Shown here in pieces: positions 17,611 through 26,205 of a stretch of 26,205 nt of DNA. Under the pieces are notes generated by a model. That model was not told the DNA's origin and did not search any database. It saw nothing but the letters and a program-made list of their open reading frames with translations. The stretch covers positions 1 through 26,205 of the forward strand of contig JAUMXD010000014.1 in NCBI GenBank assembly GCA_030529305.1. The letters run 5' to 3'. The position numbers and the translations under genes are program-made. This DNA is from Allobrachymonas sp. (GTDB taxonomy: Bacteria > Pseudomonadota > Gammaproteobacteria > Burkholderiales > Burkholderiaceae). The first letter of the stretch is position 1. Each line of letters begins with the position of its first letter.

Positions 17611-18537
17611 GTGGCTGCAGGCAAGGAAATACGTGGCAAGATCAAATCGGTGCAAAACACCCGAAAGATCACCAAGGCCATGGAGATGGTCTCCACCTCC
17701 AAAATGCGTAAAGCGCAGGAGCGGATGCGTGCAGCCCGCCCGTATAGCGAAAAAGTTCGCGAAATTGCTGCCAATTTGGGGCGTGCCAACCCTGAATACA
17801 TGCACGCTTTCATGCGTGATAATCATGATGTTCCTACTGTAGGCATGATTATTGTCACGAGTGATAAAGGCCTGGCCGGTGGTTTGAATACCAATATCTT
17901 GCGTGCCATAACCGCCAAAATTCGTGACCTGCAGGCCCAGAAAAAAAGCGTGAAAACCGTCGCCATCGGTGGGAAAGGCTTGGCTTTTCTCAACCGCATG
18001 GGGGCTCAGGTGGTCGCACATGCTGTGCAATTGGGTGATACGCCACGCTTGGAAAAGCTGATTGGCCCCATCAAGGTCTTGCTGGATGCGTATGCTCAAG
18101 GTGAACTGAGCGAGGTTTATCTGTGCTACACACGCTTCATCAACACCATGCAGCAAGAGCCAGTGGTTGAGCGCTTGTTGCCATTGAAGCGTGAAGATAT
18201 TCATGGCGATGAGCAAGTGGCTACTAACGCAGCTAAAGGTGTTGAGGGCGAGCATGAAGCGCCAGAGCGCAAGCAGGGTGGTTGGAGTTACATCTATGAG
18301 CCTGATGCGCAAGCGGTGATTGACGATTTGCTGGTGCGCTATGTTGAATCGTTGATTTATCAGGCCGTGGCAGAAAACATGGCTTCCGAGCAATCGGCGC
18401 GCACAGTAGCTATGAAAGCTGCGAGCGATAACGCTAAAAACGTTATCAATGAATTTACGTTGTTGTACAACAAAACGCGACAGGCGGCTATTACGACCGA
18501 ACTTTCCGAAATCGTGGCAGGTGCTGCCGCCGTTTAA
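17611..18537 (+). CDS. atpG: AtpG, ATP synthase F1 subunit gamma
   Basis: Gamma is the central rotor shaft. The 308-residue product uses a GTG start at 17611 preceded by GGGAG and begins [20 protein letters not shown], the standard N-terminal helix. The C-terminal helix ends in [21 protein letters not shown], also standard. Residues about 194-222 are a hydrophilic, acidic insertion (EDIHGDEQ through EHEAPERK) before the conserved WSYIYEPDA. This makes the protein longer than the typical 285-290 residues. The insertion lies in the outer Rossmann-like part, not in the coiled coil inside F1. The gap to atpA is 17 nt and to atpD is 128 nt. Confidence 0.97.
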   Translation: MAAGKEIRGKIKSVQNTRKITKAMEMVSTSKMRKAQERMRAARPYSEKVREIAANLGRANPEYMHAFMRDNHDVPTVGMIIVTSDKGLAGGLNTNILRAITAKIRDLQAQKKSVKTVAIGGKGLAFLNRMGAQVVAHAVQLGDTPRLEKLIGPIKVLLDAYAQGELSEVYLCYTRFINTMQQEPVVERLLPLKREDIHGDEQVATNAAKGVEGEHEAPERKQGGWSYIYEPDAQAVIDDLLVRYVESLIYQAVAENMASEQSARTVAMKAASDNAKNVINEFTLLYNKTRQAAITTELSEIVAGAAAV

Positions 18538-18597
18538 TGGGCGTTAAAGCGCAAGTTACAGAAGTGATGTGTTTGTTGTGGCGACGGTGTTGAACAA

Positions 18598-20084
<1,487 letters not shown>

Positions 20085-20157
20085 TACATGGGTGGCTGGT
20101 GCGCAGCGAGCCGCAATTGCTTCAATGCGCACCGGCCTGACTGCTTGAAAGGTCGAT

Positions 20158-20574
20158 GTGAATACACTTCAGGTCAATGTCGTTAGTGCCGAAGAAATGA
20201 TTTTCTCGGGCCGCGCACGTTTTGTGGCGCTGCCTGGTGAAGATGGCGAATTGGGTATTTATCCCCGACACACCCCGCTGATCACCCGCATCAAGCCCGG
20301 CTCTGTGCGCATTCATATGGAAGACGGTGCCGAGGAGTTTGTGTTTGTGGCAGGCGGCATTCTTGAGATTCAGCCGGACACCGTGACAGTATTGTCGGAC
20401 ACAGCCATTCGCGGCAAGGATTTGGACGAAGAAAAAGCCAACGCAGCCAAGCGCGCGGCAGAAGAGGCGCTCAGAAACGCCAAGACCGATTTCGACGTGG
20501 CCATGGCTACGTCTGAGCTGGCCGTGATGGCCGCGCAGATCGCGGCTTTGCGCAAGTTCCGCCAAAAGCGTTGA
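20158..20574 (+). CDS. atpC: AtpC, ATP synthase F1 subunit epsilon
   Basis: Epsilon sits on the rotor with gamma and inhibits wasteful ATP hydrolysis. The 138-residue product starts with GTG at 20158, with GAAAGG seven nt upstream; no in-frame ATG gives a better N-terminus. The N-terminal beta-sandwich reads [20 protein letters not shown] and [17 protein letters not shown]. The C-terminal helical hairpin ([26 protein letters not shown] as two helices) is present, so the inhibitory domain is intact. It is the last gene of the operon, 73 nt after atpD. Confidence 0.97.
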   Translation: MNTLQVNVVSAEEMIFSGRARFVALPGEDGELGIYPRHTPLITRIKPGSVRIHMEDGAEEFVFVAGGILEIQPDTVTVLSDTAIRGKDLDEEKANAAKRAAEEALRNAKTDFDVAMATSELAVMAAQIAALRKFRQKR

Positions 20575-20597
20575 AAAGAGTGTCTAAATTTTCTAAT

Positions 20598-20627
20598 AAA
20601 AGGACATACATTTGTATGTCCTTTTTT
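20598..20627 (+). terminator. Intrinsic terminator of the atp operon
   Basis: AAAAGGACATACA at 20598-20610 pairs perfectly with TGTATGTCCTTTT at 20613-20625 and runs into a T6 tract (20622-20627). It lies 23 nt after the atpC stop. Confidence 0.92.
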
Positions 20628-21225
20628 CTTTGTGCGGTTAGTTTTTAGAATGATTAATTGCTCGGTTCGTTTAAAAAGCTTTTGAGGAGCAAATACTCTT
20701 CCATTTGCTTGGCAGGTTGCATTTATCCCAGTTATGAGTAAGTACTCAAACGCTCATTGATTATCATATGTAGCAGCTGGAAAACAGAGACTTTCCCCAA
20801 GAGGAGAAACAGTCTTGGTAGTGCTTGGGATCTTCCCTGGCGCTTCTGTTGGTTGAGCATCGGCTTGAACCTGCGTGTGCATAGTGGTTTGTGGGCGCAC
20901 GCAGAGATGATTTTGATAGTGTGTTGTCTTTTTGCGCTGCGATTGGGGGCCATTGCACGAAGTTTATAGAGTTGCCTTGTTTGGCCAGATGACAAGCAGT
21001 GAGGGTAAGCTTGCGCGATGGTTAGGCGCGTGGATGCATTTGGTTGGACGAGGTTGTTTAGCCCCTGTTCTTTTTGGGATGAGCGGTGTTCGCTGAGTGG
21101 CGCGGATATTCCAAGACGTTTAAGTTTCTCTATCACTTAGCGCCACGAAACAGCTCGTGCCCAAGAGCCGTGGGCGTGCTTTTCTTGCTCCTGCTAGGCT
21201 TAACAAACTCACTTTACGGGTGTTT
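20628..21225. other. Intergenic region between convergent atp operon and kinase gene
   Basis: About 600 nt. A minus-strand frame of 134 codons (20732-21136) exists, but it has no recognisable domain, no clear ribosome binding site and chance-like composition, so I do not call it. No strong terminator for the kinase gene is seen; a weak 5-bp hairpin GCCCA/TGGGC lies near 21165-21181. The region is visibly more AT-rich than the genes around it. Confidence 0.45.
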
Positions 21226-22362
21226 CTAGCGAACATCGGTTTGGCGCTCATCTGCCGCAGGCAAGCTCAGGCGAACGATGAAGCCGTGGGGTTGTGCGTT
21301 GTGGGCCGAGGCGCAGCCGCCGTGTTGGGTGGCGATGCGTTCGACCAAGGGCAGGCCCAGACCGGAGCCGCTGGTGTGCTCGTCATCCGCGCGCCAGAAG
21401 CGCTCAAACACATGGGGCAATTGTTCGGGCGCAACGCCAGGGCCGTTGTCGATGACTTCGAGGATGACGGTATTCAAGTCGGGCGTGTGGCGGCAGGGTT
21501 TGTCGTTGCAAGCATTGCTGTTGTTATCGCTGGATCGTTGGGCTTGGCACGGGTCGTGGCTTGGGTGCTGAGTTGGTGCAGCCGATAAAGCCGAAGAAAC
21601 CGAAAGAGCAGCAGGAGAGGCCGTGCACTGGCCCGGGGGGCAAGGGCAGTCAGTGCCGTGCTCATTATGGGCACTGCTTGCGCTTTGCTTATCCGTATCG
21701 GTAGGGCGCGCATAGGCGGCTGTGACTGTTTGCGGGTCAAGCGCTGGTTGGTTGGCTGGTGCAGCCGATGTGTTGGATGCAGCGGCGTGCTGTGCCGCAG
21801 CTACGGCCTGAACGCGCACAGTGACGTGCCCGTCAGCCGCGGTGTAGCTCAGGGCGTTGTCGATCAGGTTGCTGATGGCCTCGCGCATCATGAAGCGGTT
21901 GCCGCGCACCCAGGCGCTGTCGGCGCCTTCGTAGCCCAGGTCTTTGTGTAGGGCGAGGCTCCTGGGGATCCATTCACGAGCGACTTCGCGTGCCAGTTGG
22001 GCCAGATCGTAGGTTTCGTCTGCGCTGTGGTTGGGGGTGGCGGATTCGCTGCGGGCCAGGGCCAGCATTTGCTTGACCAGCTGCGCGCCGCGCTGGGCGG
22101 CGGCGCGGATTTTGCGGATGCGTTGGTGCAGTTGCTGCGGGTCGTTTTCTTGCAGGGCCAGCTCGGCCTGGCTGATGATGCCGGCCAGCGGTGTGCGCAA
22201 TTGGTGGGCCGCGTCGTTGATGAAGCGTTTTTCGGCCAGCACTTGCTCGGGCAGGCCGGAGTGAGGCGGGCGCGCACCAGAGCGCTCGGGCGCAGCTGCT
22301 TCAGCCGCAGGCGCGTTGCTTGATGGGAATGAAGGGGATTGGGGGCGGCCGGAGGCGTTCAT
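21226..22362 (-). CDS. Histidine kinase lacking a sensor/membrane region, with a Cys-containing insertion
   Basis: The 378-residue product has only the kinase core. A 40-residue Ala/Pro/Ser-rich N-terminus leads to the dimerisation helix with phospho-acceptor His53 in FINDAAHQLRTPLAG, a TctE/QseC-type H-box. The N-box is NLIDNAL (165-171), the G1 box DNGPG (305-309), the F-box FERFWRAD, and the G2 box GSGLGLPLV. No transmembrane segment, periplasmic domain or HAMP is present. Between the strand HVTVRVQA and TVILEVIDNGPG lies a low-complexity insertion (about 186-296) with Cys239, 241, 246, 272, 285 and 290. The ATG overlaps the cca stop (ATGA), which implies translational coupling. An earlier in-frame start would lie inside cca and encode no domain. 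Confidence 0.85.
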   Translation of the reverse strand: MNASGRPQSPSFPSSNAPAAEAAAPERSGARPPHSGLPEQVLAEKRFINDAAHQLRTPLAGIISQAELALQENDPQQLHQRIRKIRAAAQRGAQLVKQMLALARSESATPNHSADETYDLAQLAREVAREWIPRSLALHKDLGYEGADSAWVRGNRFMMREAISNLIDNALSYTAADGHVTVRVQAVAAAQHAAASNTSAAPANQPALDPQTVTAAYARPTDTDKQSASSAHNEHGTDCPCPPGQCTASPAALSVSSALSAAPTQHPSHDPCQAQRSSDNNSNACNDKPCRHTPDLNTVILEVIDNGPGVAPEQLPHVFERFWRADDEHTSGSGLGLPLVERIATQHGGCASAHNAQPHGFIVRLSLPAADERQTDVR

Positions 22363-23702
22363 GGGCTGGGGTCTGTGCTGTGCTGGGCGTTGGGCGAGCA
22401 GATGCCGCTGGCTTGCAGTTGCTGCACGCGGGCTTGGTGGATGCGGCGGCGAATGTGCTCGCCCACGGACGTGCTGGATGGCGGCTGGGCCTGGGGGTGG
22501 GCTTGGGCGCGGGCCTGCAGTTCTTGCGTCACGCTGTGGGCGATGGCGCCCAGGTTCAGCGTTTGCAGGCTTTGCAGGGCTTGCCACAGGTGGGGGCGGG
22601 GCGGGTAGGGTTGATTCTCAAATCCCAAGCGGCCGCGGGCATCACACTCGCAGGCGAGCAGCACTTGCGTAAAGCGTGCGGGCTGGCGAAAGGCGTCGCA
22701 ACGCTCCAGCAGGCGCACGGTGGCTGCGGCGCTCAAATCGGTGCTGCGGTGGATGTTGCCGTGCTCTTTGGCGACAACGCTGGCCAGCTCGCGGCAATCG
22801 TTGGGCGCGCGCAGGCGGGCACTCATGGGCTGGAGGAGTGCCGCGCTGCGCTGTTCGTGCCCCAGATGGCGCGGCAGCAGGTGGGCGGGCGTGGTGGCCT
22901 TGCCCAGGTCGTGGCACAGGCAGGCGTAGCGCACGGGCAGCGGGGCCTGCAGCTGCGCGGCCATGTCGAGCACCAGCAGCAGGTGTTCGCCCGTGTCGAT
23001 TTCGGGGTGGTATTCGGCCCGTTGGGGAATGCCAAACAGCGCATCCACTTCGGGCAGCACGCGCGCCAGCGCGCCAGATTCGCGCAGCACGCGGATCATG
23101 CGCGAGGGGCGCTGCTCCATCAGGCCGCGGCTGATTTCTTGCCAGCTGCGTTCGGGCACGAGGTGGTCGGTTTCGCCCGCGGCCACCATGCTTTGCATGA
23201 GCTGCATGGTTTCGGGCGCGACGGAAAAATCGCCATAGCGCGCGGCAAAGCGCGCCACGCGCAAGATGCGCACGGGGTCTTCGGCAAAGGCCGCCGTCAC
23301 ATGCCGCAGCACGCGCTCGCGCAGATCGCGCTGGCCGTGGTAGGGGTCGTGCAGGCTGCCGTCCGGCGCTTGGGCGATGGCGTTGATGGTCAGGTCGCGC
23401 CGGGCCAGGTCTTGTTCCAGCGTGACGTCGCTGGCAAAGTGCACGGCAAAGCCGGTGTAGCCTGGCGCGGTTTTGCGTTCGGTGCGGGCCAGGGCATATT
23501 CTTCTTTGCTGGCTGGGTGCAGAAAAACGGGAAAGTCTTTGCCCACGGGCACAAAGCCCTGCGCCAGCATCTGATCGGGCGTGGCGCCCACTACGACCCA
23601 ATCATTGTCTTGCACGGGCAGGCCCAGCAATTGGTCGCGCACAGCGCCGCCCACGCGGTAAACCTGCGCGCCGGGGATGCGGATGGGGGCGTGTCTGGGC
23701 AT
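22359..23702 (-). CDS. cca: Cca, multifunctional CCA tRNA nucleotidyltransferase with HD domain
   Basis: This enzyme adds or repairs the 3' CCA of tRNAs; the HD domain of this subclass gives phosphatase and phosphodiesterase activity. The 447-residue product starts at ATG 23700-23702. The head domain shows VGGAVRDQLLG, the metal-binding D-N-D at 32-34 in QDNDWVVVG, EEYALARTERK, RRDLTINAIA and EDPVRILRVARFAARY. The HD motif is CLCHDLGKATTP with His264-Asp265. The length exceeds the E. coli enzyme (about 412) through a Gln/Ala/Pro-rich C-terminal tail. The open frame continues far upstream, but that part resembles no protein. The gene is 53 nt after folB and overlaps the kinase start by 4 nt. 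Confidence 0.97.
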   Translation of the reverse strand: MPRHAPIRIPGAQVYRVGGAVRDQLLGLPVQDNDWVVVGATPDQMLAQGFVPVGKDFPVFLHPASKEEYALARTERKTAPGYTGFAVHFASDVTLEQDLARRDLTINAIAQAPDGSLHDPYHGQRDLRERVLRHVTAAFAEDPVRILRVARFAARYGDFSVAPETMQLMQSMVAAGETDHLVPERSWQEISRGLMEQRPSRMIRVLRESGALARVLPEVDALFGIPQRAEYHPEIDTGEHLLLVLDMAAQLQAPLPVRYACLCHDLGKATTPAHLLPRHLGHEQRSAALLQPMSARLRAPNDCRELASVVAKEHGNIHRSTDLSAAATVRLLERCDAFRQPARFTQVLLACECDARGRLGFENQPYPPRPHLWQALQSLQTLNLGAIAHSVTQELQARAQAHPQAQPPSSTSVGEHIRRRIHQARVQQLQASGICSPNAQHSTDPSP

Positions 23703-23741
23703 GATGGATGAGGTGACTTGGGGATGAGATGAAGGGCGGGC

Positions 23742-23758
23742 TTTTGAACAGGTTCTTA
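23742..23758. repeat. Solo copy of the palindromic-element terminal repeat, overlapping the folB stop
   Basis: TTTTGAACAGGTTCTTA matches the right end of the element at 24486-24502 in 16 of 17 positions. Read on the minus strand it begins with the TAA stop codon of folB. No second arm is visible to the left. Confidence 0.5.
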
Positions 23759-24208
23759 GCCAGCCGCAGCGGCAGGCGATGCCGAATCGCACAGACCCTG
23801 CGCGGCCAGGGCACGCGGGCTCAAGCGGAATACTTCCACGCCTATGGCCTCGCAGTCGGGGTAGATGTCGGGCTTTTCGCTGGCCACGCGCACGGCATAG
23901 ACCTTGGGGTGTTGCAGCAGGGCGTGGGCGATGTCGTCGCACAGGGTTTCTTGCAGCTCGATGTGGCCAGCGGCCACGCGCGCGGCAATGGTGCGGCGAA
24001 TCAGGTCGTAGTCCACCACTTCGCTGATGTGGTCGCGCTGCGGGGTGGAGTCGCGCAGCGGCACGTACAGATCGACGTTGAGGCGGATGCGCTGTGGGCT
24101 TTGTTTTTCGGCCTCGTACACGCCGATGTGGATGGGCGCTTCGTAATTGCGCAAAAACAGCCGCCTGCAATGCAGGGCCAGGTAGTCGTTCCAGTGGGGG
24201 GCTTGCAT
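23756..24208 (-). CDS. folB: FolB, dihydroneopterin aldolase family
   Basis: FolB cleaves 7,8-dihydroneopterin to 6-hydroxymethyl-dihydropterin in folate synthesis; relatives (FolX) epimerise the triphosphate instead. The 150-residue product starts at ATG 24206-24208. It shows FLRNYEAPIHIGVYEAEK, with the conserved Glu near residue 34, and ASEKPDIYPDCEAIGVEVFR, with catalytic Lys112 in the SxKP context typical of FolB. The chain is longer than the usual 115-125 residues through an N-terminal extension and an Ala-rich tail. The stop codon lies in a repeat copy. It is downstream of the pteridine-reductase-like gene and upstream of cca on the same strand. Confidence 0.9.
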   Translation of the reverse strand: MQAPHWNDYLALHCRRLFLRNYEAPIHIGVYEAEKQSPQRIRLNVDLYVPLRDSTPQRDHISEVVDYDLIRRTIAARVAAGHIELQETLCDDIAHALLQHPKVYAVRVASEKPDIYPDCEAIGVEVFRLSPRALAAQGLCDSASPAAAAG

Positions 24209-24334
24209 GGCTTGTGAAAAGGGGTAGGCAAAAAACGGCGCGTTGGTAGATGAGCGAGCAATGGCGGCGTTTCTAGCTTGGCGTTGGCGGGGCATGGCCG
24301 TGTGGCGCATGCTTGGCCGCTTTCGCCAGGGCGC

Positions 24335-24502
24335 TAAGAGCCTGTTCAAGATCTCGGCGTGAGTGGGCAAAAAGCGGTTTGGGATGGGATGCAAGGCGCA
24401 AAACGCGGCCAATAGTGCGTGCTATTGGCAAGTTTTGCAACACCGCAGACCGCCCAAATCCGCTTGATTGCTCGCCGTGCAGAGATTTTGAACAGGCTCT
24501 TA
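24335..24502. mobile_element. Palindromic MITE-like element with perfect 15-bp terminal inverted repeats
   Basis: TAAGAGCCTGTTCAA at 24335-24349 is the exact reverse complement of 24488-24502. The similarity continues inward (ATCTC, AAGCGG, TTTGGG, CAAAAC) to a central hairpin GCCAATAG (24408-24415) / CTATTGGC (24422-24429), so the whole 168 bp is an imperfect palindrome. No open frame of useful size lies inside. Excluding the outer TA gives AGAGCC...GGCTCT ends with TA on both sides, which could be a TA target duplication. The right end supplies the stop codon of the upstream gene. A transcribed copy would fold into a long hairpin between two folate genes. The parent transposon is not identified. 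Confidence 0.75.
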
Positions 24503-25372
24503 ACGGTCTCGCGCCGCTTGCAAATGCGGGGCGAGCAACTCGTCCACTACAAACAGGATGTCGCGCGGCAAGGGTAGCAGATGCTGGCCGTTGTCCACGC
24601 ACAGCGTGCTGCCGGTGATGGCGGGCGTTTGCGCCAGAAACACGCAGCTGGCGGCCACGTCTTGCGGGCGGATGGGGCGGCGCAGCAAATTGGCGTGGCT
24701 GGCAACCTTGAAATTGTCGGCCTGCTGCGGCCCGCTTTGGTACATCAGGCCGGGGGCCACGCCGCACACCCGCGCGCAAGGGGCCAGGGCCTGCGCTTGC
24801 AGGGCCACGGCGCGCTCCAGCGCGAGCTTGCTGGTGGTGTAGCTGAAATAGTCGGGGTTGAGGTTGAACACTTTCTGATCCAGCACATGAATGGCGCAGC
24901 AGGCGGCCACCGCATCGGCCGGGTGTTGTTGCGCCATGAGGCGGGCCAGATCCAGCGGCGCCAGCAAATTCACGGCGAGTTGTTGCAGGGCTTGCGTTTC
25001 TCTGTAGCTGTGGCCCGTGTCGGGCAGAAAGAGCGAGGCATTGTTCACCAGCGCCTGCAGCGGTCCCCATTGCGTGGCGATGCGCTGCATCATCTGGCGG
25101 CGTGCGTCGGCATCAGCCAAATTGGCCTGCACCAGCTCCACGGTGGCGCCTTGTGCTTGCAGCGCTTGCTGCAAGGCCTGCGCCTCAGCCTGGCTGTGCT
25201 GGTAATGGCAAATCACGCGCCAGCCCGCAGCAGCAAAGGCGCGGCATAGCTCTGCGCCTAAGCGGCGCGCACCGCCGGTGATGAGCACGGTGGGCGGGGT
25301 TGCCGCAGGCGATGGGGCCTGATCGGTATGTGGCGCGGTGGCAGCAGATGGGTGGGCGGGAGAGGGCTTCAT
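24500..25372 (-). CDS. SDR oxidoreductase, pteridine reductase / FolM-like
   Basis: The 290-residue protein is a short-chain dehydrogenase. It has the NADPH-type motif TGGARRLG (32-39), NNAS (110-113), and YTTSK with Tyr178 and Lys182. The usual catalytic Ser is missing. Instead an Asp (Asp165 in HVLDQKVFN) lies 13 residues before the Tyr, the arrangement known from pteridine reductase PTR1 (Asp181/Tyr194). Together with the downstream folB this supports reduction of dihydropterin or dihydrofolate-type substrates, as by FolM. The ATG at 25370-25372 begins a Pro/Ala-rich leader of about 25 residues. Upstream in-frame sequence is unlike the family. The TAA stop is inside the palindromic element. 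Confidence 0.85.
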   Translation of the reverse strand: MKPSPAHPSAATAPHTDQAPSPAATPPTVLITGGARRLGAELCRAFAAAGWRVICHYQHSQAEAQALQQALQAQGATVELVQANLADADARRQMMQRIATQWGPLQALVNNASLFLPDTGHSYRETQALQQLAVNLLAPLDLARLMAQQHPADAVAACCAIHVLDQKVFNLNPDYFSYTTSKLALERAVALQAQALAPCARVCGVAPGLMYQSGPQQADNFKVASHANLLRRPIRPQDVAASCVFLAQTPAITGSTLCVDNGQHLLPLPRDILFVVDELLAPHLQAARDR

Positions 25373-25943
25373 GACATGAACGGTGTGCAGAGAAGGAAGG
25401 GCGGCTGTATTCAGGAGCCTGTTCAGTGGCTTGGATGGTGCTTGCTTGGCAGCCAGCCCGCGTGCTGAATGGTGGTGAAAACCAGCTTGCTGCGCAAGCC
25501 TGAGCCTGGCCTTTGGCGAGGGCAAAAATGTATGCAATTGGACGCAATTTGTGCAGTCCCCCTTTTTAAGGGAAAACAATACATTGCCAGCGCACGGCGG
25601 GAGTGGCACAATTTTGTCAGAAAGCATTCATTTTTGAATCGTTTGGGGCGTCAATGGGCTTGAGCGACAGGCTGTGCGCAAGAAAAAGGCATGATTGTGT
25701 GGCCCGGTCGTTTCCAAGTGCGGGATAACACGAAAAAATACACACGCCAAACGCAGACAGGGCAACAAATCCTGCCAGTTGGCGGTGTGTAAGCCAAGGG
25801 CCAAGCCGGGCGGCACACATCTGAACGGGGTGTGCTGTGCGTTTGGCAAGACTCACGGCTTTCTCGCCTGAGCGGCTTGAATGAATGCAATCGTGCACAA
25901 CGTGAATCATGCTTTATCAGTTGGATGCCAACAGAGTGGAAAA
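25373..25943. other. Divergent intergenic region SDR / response regulator
   Basis: About 570 nt carrying promoters for both flanking genes. No convincing gene is present; two overlapping minus-strand frames near 25617-25910 have no recognisable content. A fragment resembling the palindromic-element end lies at 25413-25426. I could not place either promoter with confidence. Confidence 0.45.
25413..25426. repeat. Possible relic of the palindromic-element terminal repeat
   Basis: AGGAGCCTGTTCAG differs from the left end AAGAGCCTGTTCAA only at its second and last positions. It lies 41 nt upstream of the SDR start. It is short enough to be chance. Confidence 0.3.
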
Positions 25944-26205
25944 ATGACGAATTTGTTGATTGTGGAAGATGACGCCGTATTGCAAGAGGCGCTGACAGAG
26001 CAACTCGTGCAGGCCGGGCACACGGTGACCGTGGCGAAAAGCGGGGCGATGGCGCAGCAACTGCTTGAGCGTCAGCGCTTTGACGCCATGGTGCTGGACT
26101 TGGGCCTGCCCGCCATGGGTGGCACCATCGTGCTCAAATGGGCGCGGCAACGTTTTGGCGCCATGCCCATCATGATTCTGACGGCGCGCGATGGCGTGGA
26201 TGACC
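25944..26205 (+). CDS. Response regulator, receiver domain (partial, 3' end outside window)
   Basis: The visible 87 residues are a CheY-like receiver. MTNLLIVEDDA contains the acidic pair Glu8/Asp9-Asp10, VLDLGLPAMGG contains phospho-acceptor Asp52, and IMILTARD contains the switch Thr80. The sequence style matches OmpR/PhoB (TctD/QseB) regulators, so a winged-helix output domain is expected beyond the window. The ATG at 25944 is preceded by GAGTGGAAAA. A cognate kinase might follow it outside the window. Alternatively, the sensorless kinase at 21226-22362 could be a partner, as its H-box is of the type that pairs with this regulator class. Confidence 0.92.
   Translation, partial: MTNLLIVEDDAVLQEALTEQLVQAGHTVTVAKSGAMAQQLLERQRFDAMVLDLGLPAMGGTIVLKWARQRFGAMPIMILTARDGVDD

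Noticed and set aside
21054..21075. TTTAGCCCCTGTTCTTTTTG, partly like the palindromic-element end
   Set aside because: Several mismatches within the core; similarity is at chance level.
20732..21136. 134-codon minus-strand frame downstream of the kinase gene
   Set aside because: No ribosome binding site, domain or gene-like composition; AT-rich spacer.
22320..23711. 463-codon open frame on the plus strand opposite cca
   Set aside because: Antisense to the recognised cca gene; Gly/His/Arg-rich without domains.

Overview
The window reads as chromosomal DNA of a betaproteobacterium, most likely order Burkholderiales, family Comamonadaceae. The F1 alpha and beta subunits are Comamonadaceae-like over their whole length. 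A TonB-like protein / aroE / mtgA / ruvC run also fits that group as I recall it. This placement comes from recognising proteins by eye; no database search was run. Nearly all genes are core housekeeping genes.

Left block (1-6165, all minus strand), in transcription order: parA and parB (chromosome partitioning, separated by an unusually long 353-nt gap), a TonB-C-terminal-domain membrane protein, aroE (shikimate dehydrogenase), mtgA (monofunctional peptidoglycan glycosyltransferase with a long Ala/Gln/Arg insertion), and ruvC (Holliday junction resolvase, cut by the window edge). A 533-nt divergent region then leads to an OFA-type (oxalate:formate antiporter family) MFS transporter on the plus strand (6699-8126). 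That gene is followed by two consecutive hairpins, the second a strong intrinsic terminator.

Middle block: lipA (lipoyl synthase, minus) is divergent from proA (glutamyl-5-phosphate reductase, plus). Next comes a membrane protein of unknown function with a helical, repeat-like C-terminal half. The complete F-type ATP synthase operon atpIBEFHAGDC follows (13423-20574) and ends in a perfect-stem intrinsic terminator. Its most striking feature is atpH. The delta subunit is only 112 residues instead of about 175-180. The conserved C-terminal part is intact, but most of the N-terminal domain that docks on the alpha subunit is missing, although the alpha N-terminal helix looks normal. The gamma gene carries an acidic insertion, and an imperfect hairpin lies in the unusually long atpG-atpD gap.

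Right block (21226-25372, minus strand), in transcription order: a pteridine-reductase/FolM-like SDR, a palindromic MITE-like element of 168 bp, folB (dihydroneopterin aldolase), cca (tRNA nucleotidyltransferase with HD domain), and a histidine kinase gene whose start overlaps the cca stop (ATGA). The kinase has no sensor domain or membrane segment, and its ATP-binding domain is split by about 110 low-complexity residues containing six cysteines. A divergent response regulator of OmpR type begins at 25944 and runs off the window.

I found no dedicated defence, phage or secretion system. The best candidates for unusual biology are the truncated delta subunit, the sensorless Cys-insert kinase coupled to cca, and the palindromic repeat family whose ends coincide with stop codons.
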